From contig JAFMKX010000001.1 in NCBI GenBank assembly GCA_017852615.1, positions 94,130-117,237 on the forward strand: a DNA stretch of 23,108 nt, in the 5' to 3' direction. The notes beneath the pieces were generated by a model. The model was given only the letters and a program-made list of their open reading frames with translations, did not search any database and had not been told where the DNA came from. The number at the start of each line of letters is the position of its first letter. The stretch's first letter is position 1. This document shows, in pieces, positions 6,944 to 14,026 of the stretch. The position numbers were made by a program, and so were the translations under genes. Source of the stretch: Pontimonas sp. GTDB taxonomy: Bacteria; Actinomycetota; Actinomycetes; Actinomycetales; Microbacteriaceae.

Positions 6944-8053
6944 ATGACCACCTCCCCCACAGCGGAATTGCAGAAACTCGGCGTCAGCATTTGGCTCGAT
7001 GATCTCTCCAAAGACCGGTTGACAACGGGCTCGCTCCAAGGCCTCATGGACACCCACCACGTGGTGGGTGTGACCAGCAATCCGACGATCTTTGCGGGCT
7101 CCGTTGCCGGAAGCGATTCATATGCCAGCGACATCGCTGAGCTCACCAAAGCGGGCAGCTCACTCGAAGATGCCGTGTTCACGATTATGGTCTCCGATGT
7201 TCAGGGCGCGTGTGACGTGCTGGGCCCAGAATTCATCCGCTCGAAAGGAGTCGATGGTCGGGTCTCTCTCGAGGTTTCCCCGGAACTTGCTCACGACACC
7301 CAGGGCACAATTGATCAGGCTCTGAAGCTGTGGAAACAAGTCGGCAGAGAAAACCTGATGATCAAGATTCCCGCCACGCTCGCTGGCCTGCCCGCCATTA
7401 CCGCGGTGGTGGCCGAGGGCATCAGTGTCAATGTGACCCTGATTTTTAGTCTGGAGCGCTATGCCCAGGTGATCGATGCCTACTGTGCAGGAATTGTGCT
7501 GGCCCAGGATCGAGGTTTCGAGATTTCCACTATCCACTCCGTGGCCTCCTTCTTCGTGTCCCGTGTGGATAGTGCGATAGACCCGTTGCTGGACGCGGTG
7601 GGCACCCCCGAGGCACAGTCCTTGAAGTCCTTAGCGGCGATTGCCAATGCCCGTTTGGCCTATGAGCTGTTCACCACCTCCCACGCGAGGCCTGAAATCG
7701 AGTCCATGGTCCGTTTGGGTATGAATCCCCAACGGCCCCTCTGGGCTTCGACGGGCGTGAAGGACCCCGCACTCCCCCAGGACTACTACGTCACGGAGCT
7801 CGCGGTCGCACAAACAGTCAACACCATGCCCGAAAAGACACTTCTGGCGACCGAGAAATCGGGAGTGATTCAGAAAGATAACGTCACCGGTTCTTATGAC
7901 GAAGCCCGCTCAGTCGTGGAACGAATCCAGGCCCTGGGTATTTCTCTCACCGAAATCACCGATGCCCTCGAAAAAGAAGGCGTGGAGAAGTTCATTGTCT
8001 CGTGGAAGGAACTTCTTGCCACCGTGTCCACCGCCATGGAACAGGCTGCATGA
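6944..8053 (+). CDS. tal: Transaldolase
   Basis: Transaldolase transfers a dihydroxyacetone unit from sedoheptulose 7-phosphate to glyceraldehyde 3-phosphate through a Schiff base. The 369-residue protein is of the longer actinobacterial/cyanobacterial type. The Schiff-base lysine is Lys141 in LMIKIPATLAGLPAI. The N-terminal SIWLDDLS and GVTSNPTIFAGS motifs are present, as is SVNVTLIFSLERY after the lysine. A GAAAGG site ending 7 nt before the ATG overlaps the end of tkt. The stop overlaps the pgi ATG (ATGA), indicating translational coupling. A 22-bp perfect palindrome sits inside codons for residues about 36-43 and is listed separately. Confidence 0.97.
   Translation: MTTSPTAELQKLGVSIWLDDLSKDRLTTGSLQGLMDTHHVVGVTSNPTIFAGSVAGSDSYASDIAELTKAGSSLEDAVFTIMVSDVQGACDVLGPEFIRSKGVDGRVSLEVSPELAHDTQGTIDQALKLWKQVGRENLMIKIPATLAGLPAITAVVAEGISVNVTLIFSLERYAQVIDAYCAGIVLAQDRGFEISTIHSVASFFVSRVDSAIDPLLDAVGTPEAQSLKSLAAIANARLAYELFTTSHARPEIESMVRLGMNPQRPLWASTGVKDPALPQDYYVTELAVAQTVNTMPEKTLLATEKSGVIQKDNVTGSYDEARSVVERIQALGISLTEITDALEKEGVEKFIVSWKELLATVSTAMEQAA
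7050..7071. repeat. 22-bp perfect palindrome inside tal
   Basis: CACCCACCAC followed at once by GTGGTGGGTG, with a pairing A/T on each flank, makes 22 bp of spacer-free dyad symmetry centred on CACGTG. It encodes THHVVGV near a conserved tal motif, so codon choice may explain it. A protein-binding site or cruciform is possible, but nothing else in the sequence supports one. Confidence 0.5.
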
Positions 8054-9603
8054 GCCTCACCGTCTCCCTTACCGGCGAGCTCGCAGCACAATGCTCTCCG
8101 CTGATTTCACGTCTGGATAACGCCGGTTTCGCCAGCGCCCTTGCCAGCGGGGATGCCACCTTGTGGGGGCCTGAAGCGGTCCCTGAGGCCTCTATTCGTT
8201 TGGGCTGGGTCCAACCTCTGTCTCGATGGGAGCCCCTTGCCCGTGAGGTGGTGGCGCTGCGGGAAGAATTGGCCGGCCAGGGGATTACTCGGGTAGTGCT
8301 GTGTGGAATGGGTGGGTCCTCTCTAGGACCCGAGGTCATGGCGGCCCATGCAGGGGTCGAAATCGACATCGTGGATTCCACCCACCCTGATAGCCTCGTC
8401 CCCCTGCTGGTGGACACTCTGGCTCACACCACCATCGTGGTGTCCTCAAAATCCGGTGGCACCTTGGAAACAGATTCTGCGAGGCGTGCCTTCGAGGCGG
8501 CTTTAGCGACCCAAGGACTCGAACCACGTGACCACCTCGTCGTGGTCACCGACCCCGACTCGCCACTGCATCACCAGGCTATCGAGGCTGGCTACCGGGT
8601 TTTCCTCGGCGATCCCACGATCGGTGGGCGTTTCTCTGCGCTGAGTCCTTTTGGTCTAGTGCCCGCGGGCCTCGCGGGTGTCGACATCCTCGCTTTCCTG
8701 GAATCCGGTGAGGCAGCGAGGCTGGAATGCCTCAGCGAAGGCAGTGGTAATCCCGCTCTGATTCTGGGGAGCGCCATTGCGGTGGATAACCCGGTGGTCG
8801 ACAAGTTGTTGTTATCTACGTGGGAGTCCGCGCCAGGCTTGGGCGACTGGATTGAACAGTTGGTTGCTGAGTCCACCGGTAAAGGTGGCCTGGGAATTCT
8901 TCCCGTTGTCGGGTGTGGTCTGAGCGACATTCCAGATGGACTCACCATCGGTGATGCTGGTTCCGGTGCGTCGGTGGAAGTATCCGGCGATCTTGCCGGG
9001 GCCATGATGCTGTGGGAGTGCGCGACGGCGGTGGCTTGTCATCTCCTCGGGGTGAATCCTTTTGATCAGCCCAATGTGGAAAGCGCGAAGGTTGCCGCGC
9101 GCGGCCTACTGGAGGCTCCCGATCCCACCCCGCGTGAAGAAATGCTCGCCGAGGGAATGAGTGTGTGGAGTAACCAACCAGGATTGGCTGAAGTAACCAC
9201 AGCCATGGACGCTGCGAGCTTTGTCACGGACGCTCTGGGCGAGAAATCGTATCTGGCGTTGTGTATTTTTGGACCTCAATCACCCAAGTCACCCTGGTGG
9301 GGCGTGCGCGATGCCCTCGAGGCCGCCACGGGTAGACCGGTAACCCTGGGTTTTGGTCCCCGTTTTCTCCACTCCACGGGACAGCTCCACAAAGGCGGCC
9401 CAGCCGAGGGTGTCTTCTTGCAGGTGATAGAAAAACCTGAGCACACACTGGCGATTCCGGGGCGCGATTTTGACTTTGGTCAGCTTCTCCTGGCCCAGGC
9501 ACACGGCGATGCCGACGTACTAGCGCAGAGCTCACAACCTGTGGTGAGCATCACCGTGGACGCTTCGGCTAAGGAGCGTCTTGTGAGGGCGTTGAAGAGC
9601 TAG
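8050..9603 (+). CDS. pgi: Glucose-6-phosphate isomerase
   Basis: Pgi interconverts glucose 6-phosphate and fructose 6-phosphate in the cytoplasm, joining glycolysis to the pentose phosphate branch. I chose the ATG overlapping the tal stop, giving 517 residues; the frame is open 16 codons further upstream, but that stretch lies in tal and looks non-native. Landmarks are GMGGSSLGPEV (86-96), the sugar-phosphate loop SSKSGGTLET (132-141), GGRFSALSPFGLVPAGL (192-208), WIEQLVAESTGKGG (267-280) and LHSTGQLHKGGPAEGVFLQV (440-459). This is the SIS-domain form that occurs fused to transaldolase in some bacteria; here the two are separate but share 4 bases. The stop interlocks with the stop of convergent rbpA. 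Confidence 0.95.
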   Translation: MSLTVSLTGELAAQCSPLISRLDNAGFASALASGDATLWGPEAVPEASIRLGWVQPLSRWEPLAREVVALREELAGQGITRVVLCGMGGSSLGPEVMAAHAGVEIDIVDSTHPDSLVPLLVDTLAHTTIVVSSKSGGTLETDSARRAFEAALATQGLEPRDHLVVVTDPDSPLHHQAIEAGYRVFLGDPTIGGRFSALSPFGLVPAGLAGVDILAFLESGEAARLECLSEGSGNPALILGSAIAVDNPVVDKLLLSTWESAPGLGDWIEQLVAESTGKGGLGILPVVGCGLSDIPDGLTIGDAGSGASVEVSGDLAGAMMLWECATAVACHLLGVNPFDQPNVESAKVAARGLLEAPDPTPREEMLAEGMSVWSNQPGLAEVTTAMDAASFVTDALGEKSYLALCIFGPQSPKSPWWGVRDALEAATGRPVTLGFGPRFLHSTGQLHKGGPAEGVFLQVIEKPEHTLAIPGRDFDFGQLLLAQAHGDADVLAQSSQPVVSITVDASAKERLVRALKS

Positions 9604-9956
9604 ATCCGACCCTTTTTGGTGCGCAACCGCTGCAGCGCATCCTCAAGAATCTGCTTAGATTCTTTGTCGGTTCGGCGTTCCTTCACATAGGCCAAGTGGG
9701 TTTTGTAAGGCTCGTTAATGGGCAAGCTAGGAGGATTAGCCTTGTCGCGTCCAGCGGGAAGACCGGTGGTGGGAGAGTCAATGGTTTCGGGAATGTCCTC
9801 TGGCTCAACCTGTGCCGAGAAATACCGAACCGTTTCGTTGCCCATGGCGTCCCAGTAGGAGACCGCGATGCGCTCTGCCTGGATGCCGCGGTCTTGCTCG
9901 CCCATGGGTCCAGAACCCACACGGGTCCCGCGAATTGCACTTCCACCTGATGCCAC
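9600..9956 (-). CDS. rbpA: RNA polymerase-binding protein RbpA
   Basis: RbpA is an actinobacterial protein that binds RNA polymerase and the principal sigma factor and stabilises the open promoter complex. The 118-residue product opens MASGGSAIRGTRVGSGPMGE, a near match to the known N-terminus, and ends with the sigma-interacting region NEPYKTHLAYVKERRTDKES. In between, Streptomyces RbpA has zinc-ligand cysteines; here those places read YWDAMGNE and ETIDSPTTGLPAG, and the whole protein has no cysteine. The start is GTG, with AGGGAG 8 nt upstream overlapping the secG stop. It is last in the gap-pgk-tpiA-secG-rbpA run, and its stop shares CTAG with pgi. Confidence 0.95.
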   Translation of the reverse strand: MASGGSAIRGTRVGSGPMGEQDRGIQAERIAVSYWDAMGNETVRYFSAQVEPEDIPETIDSPTTGLPAGRDKANPPSLPINEPYKTHLAYVKERRTDKESKQILEDALQRLRTKKGRI

Positions 9957-9968
9957 GAAGGTTGCTCC

Positions 9969-10214
9969 CTAAATATCGAAACGGGTAAAAAGACCAAGAA
10001 TCACAATGCTGGAAACCCACACCAGGGCGACCACGATGGTGATGCGGTTAAGGTTGCGCTCGGCAACACCGGAAGAACCCAGGTTTGACGACACTCCACC
10101 GCCGAACATGTCCGAGAGTCCGCCACCGCGTCCGCGGTGAAGCAGAATCATGAGGGTTAAGAGGATGCTGGTGAGCGCTAAGAGCACTTGAAATACGACG
10201 CGCAGAATTTCCAC
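9969..10214 (-). CDS. secG: Preprotein translocase subunit SecG
   Basis: SecG is the small accessory subunit of the SecYEG protein-export channel in the cytoplasmic membrane. The 81-residue product has the family layout: a membrane helix at about residues 4-25, the glycine-rich cytoplasmic loop HRGRGGGLSDMFGGG, the conserved LNRITIVVALVW turn and a second helix ending near residue 77. The start is GTG with a strong GGGAGG site. It sits between tpiA and rbpA, 38 nt after tpiA and 12 nt before rbpA; secG next to tpiA is a widespread bacterial arrangement. Confidence 0.95.
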   Translation of the reverse strand: MEILRVVFQVLLALTSILLTLMILLHRGRGGGLSDMFGGGVSSNLGSSGVAERNLNRITIVVALVWVSSIVILGLFTRFDI

Positions 10215-10237
10215 AAAAACCTCCCGGTAACTAGACC

Positions 10238-10243
10238 ACTATA
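10238..10243 (-). promoter_or_regulatory. Putative -10 element for secG-rbpA
   Basis: TATAGT on the minus strand lies 23 nt before the secG GTG in the 38-nt gap after tpiA. It sits inside an imperfect dyad whose outer arms are AACTAG (10229-10234) and CTAGTT (10253-10258). A promoter, a tpiA 3'-end structure or both are possible. No consensus -35 is visible. Confidence 0.35.
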
Positions 10244-10252
10244 GACGGTGTA

Positions 10253-11053
10253 CTAGTTTTCCTGGTCCAGCGTGACGTGTTGCGGGAAACGAGCAATCGC
10301 TGAGAATTCATCCACGCTGAGGCTGGCACCCCCCACTAGGGCACCATCCACGTCGTCCTTCTTCATGAACCCGGCGATGTTGCCCGATTTCACGGAACCG
10401 CCATACAGAATCCGCGTGGAATCTGCGGCGGAGTCGCCGTGGAGTTCACGAATGACGTCCCGCAGAGCACGGGCAACATCCTGGGCCTGCGAGGACGTCG
10501 CTGCTTGGCCACTGCCAATCGCCCAAATGGGTTCATAGGCCACGACATAGGTATCGGTGGGCGCTAACGAGGCCAAGACCACCCTGAGTTGGTCGCAGGG
10601 AACTTTGCTCGCACCGTGCAGTTCGAGATCTTCCGCGCTCTCCCCCACACAGATAATGGGCACCAACGCATGCTTGATGGCGGCGTGGGTCTTCGCAGCG
10701 ACCACCTCGTCGGTCTCACCATGATCAGCGCGTCGTTCCGAGTGCCCCGTGATGACGTACTCGCACTCGAGAGCGCGCAAGAACGCTCCGGAAATATCGC
10801 CAGTGTGCGCACCTTCGTCATGCATCGAGAGATCCTGCGCACCCAGGGCGAAGGGCAAGCTATCGGCGTTAATCAGCGTTTGGACCGAGCGCAGGTCGGT
10901 AAAGGGAGGGAATACTCCAATTTCCACCTCGTTGGCCTGATAATTTGCGTCTTTCAGCGCCCACGCGAGTTTCTGGACAAAGGCAATCGACTGCAAATGA
11001 TCCAGGTTCATTTTCCAGTTACCAGCAATAAGCGGTCGTCTTAGGGTGTCCAT
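10253..11053 (-). CDS. tpiA: Triosephosphate isomerase
   Basis: TpiA interconverts dihydroxyacetone phosphate and glyceraldehyde 3-phosphate. The 266-residue TIM barrel shows all active-site residues: Asn12 and Lys14 in AGNWKMN, His104 in ITGHSERR, Glu174 in VAYEPIWAIGSG, and the phosphate-binding ILYGGSVKSGN and GALVGGASL. The ATG lies 13 bp inside the 3' end of pgk; no later start fits, because the next residues, RRPLIAGNWKMN, are the conserved N-terminus. Overlap with pgk implies coupled translation. The protein is cytoplasmic and part of the gap-pgk-tpiA glycolytic operon. Confidence 0.96.
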   Translation of the reverse strand: MDTLRRPLIAGNWKMNLDHLQSIAFVQKLAWALKDANYQANEVEIGVFPPFTDLRSVQTLINADSLPFALGAQDLSMHDEGAHTGDISGAFLRALECEYVITGHSERRADHGETDEVVAAKTHAAIKHALVPIICVGESAEDLELHGASKVPCDQLRVVLASLAPTDTYVVAYEPIWAIGSGQAATSSQAQDVARALRDVIRELHGDSAADSTRILYGGSVKSGNIAGFMKKDDVDGALVGGASLSVDEFSAIARFPQHVTLDQEN

Positions 11054-12258
11054 CCGAGTATCTCCAATCCAGGAAGCGTTTTACCTTCAAGAAATTCCAA
11101 GCTCGCGCCACCGCCGGTGGAGATGTGACCGAACGCGTCATCTGAGAAACCTAGGATTCGAACCGCTGCCGCTGAGTCACCTCCGCCGACTACCGACAAA
11201 CCCTGGACCGTGGTCAGAGCACTCGCCACCGCCTGTGTTCCGTGCGCAAAAGCGGGGAACTCGAACACACCCATAGGGCCATTCCAAAAGACAGTGTGAG
11301 ATGCCGAAATCAACTCGGCGAACGTCCCGGCGCTGAGCGGCCCGATGTCTAAGCCCATCGCCTGGGCGCCGGCGGGGCCAGACTCCAGTTCGTCGACTCC
11401 CAACACCACGCTCTGGGCATCCGGGGAGAAGGATTCGGCCATCACGATATCCGTGGGCACCACGATGTCAACGCCGAGCTCACGAGCCCGGGCAAGGAAA
11501 CCCACGACCGTCTCGATGCGGTCGGCCTCGAGAAGGCTGGCGCCCACTGCGTGGCCTTGGGCGGCTAAGACGGTGAAGACCATGCCACCGCCGATAAGAA
11601 TGCGATCAACGCGAGGCAACAAAGCCTCAATCACGCCAAGTTTGTCCGAAACCTTCGACCCACCCAGCACCACGGTGTAAGGGCGCTGGGGGTGGTGCAT
11701 CAGGGTAGTCGCCACCTCGACTTCTTTTTCCACCAACAATCCCGCAAAGCTGCTGGTGATACTCGGAAGCTCAAATACACTGGCTTGCTTGCGATGCACG
11801 ACGCCAAAACCATCGACGACGGTGGCATCCACGTGTTCTGCCCACTCGGTTGCTAAGGAAAGCCGCTGCGCAGCCTCTGAAGACGTCTCTCGAGGGTCAA
11901 ACCGCAGGTTCTCCAGCAGACACACTCCCCCGGGCAGAAGGCCTTCCAGGGCCTCCCATACGGCGTCGCCGGTCACACCGGGCAATAACGGAACATCTGT
12001 GCCCAAGAGTTCACTGACTCGGGCAGCTACCGGAGCAAGACTCAGGTGGGTGTCACCGGGACGGGTGGGTCGACCGAGGTGGCTACCGAGGACCACGGCC
12101 GCCCCCCTACTGGTAAGCCACTCCAGGGTGGGCAAAAATGCCCTAATCCGGCCGTCATCGGTAATCGTGGAACCATCGAGGGGAACGTTGGCGTCGACTC
12201 GGAGGAAAACCACCTGACCGTCGAGGTCAGAGGCATCAGTCAGTGTGCGTAGCGCCAC
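11041..12258 (-). CDS. pgk: Phosphoglycerate kinase
   Basis: Pgk transfers phosphate from 1,3-bisphosphoglycerate to ADP, an ATP-yielding step of glycolysis. The 405-residue, two-lobed enzyme shows RVDANVPLDG (20-29), the substrate-binding HLGRP (60-64), ENLRFDPRE, the hinge-side DGFGVVHRKQASV typical of actinobacterial enzymes, LGGSKVSDKLGVI, VFWNGPMGVFE and the nucleotide loop GGGDSAAAV. The start is GTG, only 3 nt after the gap stop and with no clear ribosome-binding site, so translation is probably coupled to gap. Its end overlaps tpiA by 13 bp. Length and motifs are normal for the family. Confidence 0.96.
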   Translation of the reverse strand: MALRTLTDASDLDGQVVFLRVDANVPLDGSTITDDGRIRAFLPTLEWLTSRGAAVVLGSHLGRPTRPGDTHLSLAPVAARVSELLGTDVPLLPGVTGDAVWEALEGLLPGGVCLLENLRFDPRETSSEAAQRLSLATEWAEHVDATVVDGFGVVHRKQASVFELPSITSSFAGLLVEKEVEVATTLMHHPQRPYTVVLGGSKVSDKLGVIEALLPRVDRILIGGGMVFTVLAAQGHAVGASLLEADRIETVVGFLARARELGVDIVVPTDIVMAESFSPDAQSVVLGVDELESGPAGAQAMGLDIGPLSAGTFAELISASHTVFWNGPMGVFEFPAFAHGTQAVASALTTVQGLSVVGGGDSAAAVRILGFSDDAFGHISTGGGASLEFLEGKTLPGLEILGWTP

Positions 12259-12261
12259 CGA

Positions 12262-13266
12262 TTAGAGACTTGCTGCCATGTAACCAGCGAGGTCCACCAG
12301 GCGGTTGGAGTAACCCCACTCGTTGTCGTACCAGGAGCTCATCTTGACCTGGTTGCCCAGCACACGAATCAATCCGGCATCGACCACCGAGGAATAGGGA
12401 TCCCCGACAATGTCACTAGAAACCAAAGGCTCTTCGCTGTATCGAAGAATTCCTGCGAAGGGACCCTTGTCTGCTGCCTTCTTGAAGGCACTCTGGACCT
12501 CTTCCAAGGTGACCTCGCGAGATGCTTCGACGGTCAAATCAGTGATCGAACCGGTGGGTACGGGAACGCGAAGCGCAAAGCCGTCCAGCTTGCCTTTGAG
12601 CTGCGGTAAGACCAGACCAATCGCTTTAGCAGCACCTGTGGAGGTCGGGACAATGTTGATCCCGGCGGCGCGGGCCCTGCGGAGGTCACTGTGGGGACCA
12701 TCTTGGAGATTCTGGTCGGCCGTGTACGCGTGCACTGTGGTCATCAGACCGCGTTCGATCCCGAATTCATCGTGGAAAACCTTGGCCATTGGGGCAAGGC
12801 AGTTGGTGGTGCACGACGCGTTGGAGACGATGTGGTGTGCAGCGGGATCGTAATCCTCGTGGTTGACACCCATCACGACGGTAATGTCCTCACCCGAAGC
12901 GGGAGCGGAAATAATGACCTTTTTGGCACCCGCATCGAGGTGGGCCCGGGCCTTGTCAGCATCCGTGAAGAAACCAGTGGATTCGATGACGATGTCCACG
13001 CCCAGCGACGCCCAGGGCAACTTGGCGGGGTCGCGCTCGGCATAGACCGTGATGGTCTTGCCATCAACGATGATCGCGCCGTCGCCGGCCTCCACGCTGA
13101 CGGGCAAGCGTCCACCCACCGAGTCATATTTGAGCAAGTGAGCCAATGCTTTGGGGTCAGTGAGGTCGTTGACGGCCACGACATTGACGTCGTTGGAACC
13201 AGCTAACACTGCACGGAAGAAACTTCGTCCGATACGACCAAAACCATTAATGGCAACTGTGACCAC
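12262..13266 (-). CDS. gap: Glyceraldehyde-3-phosphate dehydrogenase, type I
   Basis: Gap oxidises and phosphorylates glyceraldehyde 3-phosphate to 1,3-bisphosphoglycerate with NAD+. I chose a GTG giving 334 residues, starting VVTVAINGFGRIGR, because it has AAGGGG 6 nt upstream and matches the usual N-terminus; the open frame continues 20 codons further, but that stretch spans the sodA-gap hairpin and is not protein-like. Catalytic Cys152 is in SNASCTTNCLAP and His179 in TTVHAYT. The NAD-binding fold shows GFGRIG and NDL, and the S-loop region DLRRARAAGINIVPTSTGAA is intact. It heads gap-pgk-tpiA-secG-rbpA, 71 nt after sodA. Confidence 0.96.
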   Translation of the reverse strand: MVTVAINGFGRIGRSFFRAVLAGSNDVNVVAVNDLTDPKALAHLLKYDSVGGRLPVSVEAGDGAIIVDGKTITVYAERDPAKLPWASLGVDIVIESTGFFTDADKARAHLDAGAKKVIISAPASGEDITVVMGVNHEDYDPAAHHIVSNASCTTNCLAPMAKVFHDEFGIERGLMTTVHAYTADQNLQDGPHSDLRRARAAGINIVPTSTGAAKAIGLVLPQLKGKLDGFALRVPVPTGSITDLTVEASREVTLEEVQSAFKKAADKGPFAGILRYSEEPLVSSDIVGDPYSSVVDAGLIRVLGNQVKMSSWYDNEWGYSNRLVDLAGYMAASL

Positions 13267-13272
13267 AACTAT

Positions 13273-13278
13273 CCCCTT
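13273..13278 (-). promoter_or_regulatory. Ribosome-binding site deciding the gap start
   Basis: AAGGGG on the minus strand lies 6 nt upstream of the GTG at 13266 and favours the 334-residue product over a longer reading from 13326. Confidence 0.7.
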
Positions 13279-13302
13279 ATGTCCTCGTGTTGAAGAGTCT
13301 GA

Positions 13303-13320
13303 GCGGGTGTTCGCACCCGC
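13303..13320 (-). terminator. Hairpin between sodA and gap, possible terminator
   Basis: A perfect 7-bp stem, GCGGGTG / CACCCGC, closes a 4-nt loop 17 nt after the sodA stop. Read on the minus strand it is followed by TCAGACTCTTCAAC rather than a run of T, so it would be a weak or L-shaped actinobacterial terminator. Because gap starts 36 nt beyond, it may instead partially attenuate read-through or stabilise an mRNA end. Confidence 0.5.
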
Positions 13321-13337
13321 AGCCACTCATATCGTCG

Positions 13338-13964
13338 CTACGAGATTAGCAGGGTTGACGCAGCACCCGAGCGTGCCGCGTCAAAGCGCTGGGACACATT
13401 CTCCCAATTCACGATGTTCCAGAAGGCTTGGACGTAGTCGGCCTTGACGTTTTGGTAGTCGAGGTAGAAAGCGTGCTCCCACATATCCAACTGGAGGATG
13501 GGAATAGTTCCCTGTGCGGTGTTGCCCTGCTGGTCAAACAGTTGTTGAATCACCAGCTGAGCGCCCACAGGGTCCCAGGCCAAGACGCCCCAACCAGAGC
13601 CCTGGATTCCCAGAGAAACCGCGTTGAAGTGGGCTTTGAAGGCATCAAAGGACCCAAAGAACTCTTGCAGGGCAGCCGCGACTTCACCCTCGGGTGTCCC
13701 CCCAGCTCCGGGTGCGAGATTGGTCCAGAAAATGGAGTGATTCACGTGACCGCCGAGGTGGAACGCGAGGTCCTTTTCGAGACGGTTGATGTTGGCAAAA
13801 TTACCCGTGTCGCGGGCCTCAGCCATCGCAGCGAGGGCATTGTTTGCGCCATCCACATACGCTTTGTGGTGCTTGGAGTGGTGCAGTTCCATAATCCGCG
13901 CACTGATGTGGGGCTCCAGAGCCGAGTAGTCGTAGGGCAGATCGGGCAGGGTGTAGGTCGACAT
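13338..13964 (-). CDS. sodA: Superoxide dismutase, Fe/Mn family
   Basis: This cytoplasmic enzyme converts superoxide to oxygen and hydrogen peroxide. The 208-residue product has the four metal ligands expected of the family: His28 in MELHHSKHH, His76 in GGHVNHSIFW, Asp160 and His164 in LDMWEHAFYLDYQNV. The second-shell GSGWGVLAWD motif is present. The sequence alone does not settle iron versus manganese, though the form resembles actinobacterial Mn or cambialistic enzymes. I chose MSTYTLPDLPYDY as the start because GGAGG lies 5 nt before it; an ATG four codons earlier falls within that site. It has its own upstream gap with a promoter-like element and a downstream hairpin, so it may be a separate transcription unit. 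Confidence 0.96.
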   Translation of the reverse strand: MSTYTLPDLPYDYSALEPHISARIMELHHSKHHKAYVDGANNALAAMAEARDTGNFANINRLEKDLAFHLGGHVNHSIFWTNLAPGAGGTPEGEVAAALQEFFGSFDAFKAHFNAVSLGIQGSGWGVLAWDPVGAQLVIQQLFDQQGNTAQGTIPILQLDMWEHAFYLDYQNVKADYVQAFWNIVNWENVSQRFDAARSGAASTLLIS

Positions 13965-13997
13965 GGAATCCTCCAACAGGGCGATAGGTGTGTGCCT

Positions 13998-14003
13998 AGT
14001 CTA
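13998..14003 (-). promoter_or_regulatory. Putative -10 element for sodA
   Basis: TAGACT on the minus strand, part of the heptamer TAGACTA, lies 33 nt before the sodA ATG in the 62-nt gap after whiA. It implies a leader of about 27 nt containing the GGAGG site. No clear -35 is visible, and no OxyR- or Fur-like operator was recognised. Confidence 0.4.
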
Positions 14004-14026
14004 AACGCCCGCGTGACCTGGTCCTG

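Noticed and set aside
8002..8049. 16-residue N-terminal extension of Pgi
   Set aside because: It lies wholly within tal in another frame, and the overlapping ATGA start gives the normal N-terminus.
9541..9560. GGTGA-GCA-TCACC stem near the pgi 3' end as a terminator
   Set aside because: Only 5 bp, inside coding sequence, with no T tract on either strand; likely chance.
13267..13326. 20-residue extension of Gap
   Set aside because: It would run through the sodA-gap hairpin; the GTG at 13266 has a good ribosome-binding site and gives the standard start.
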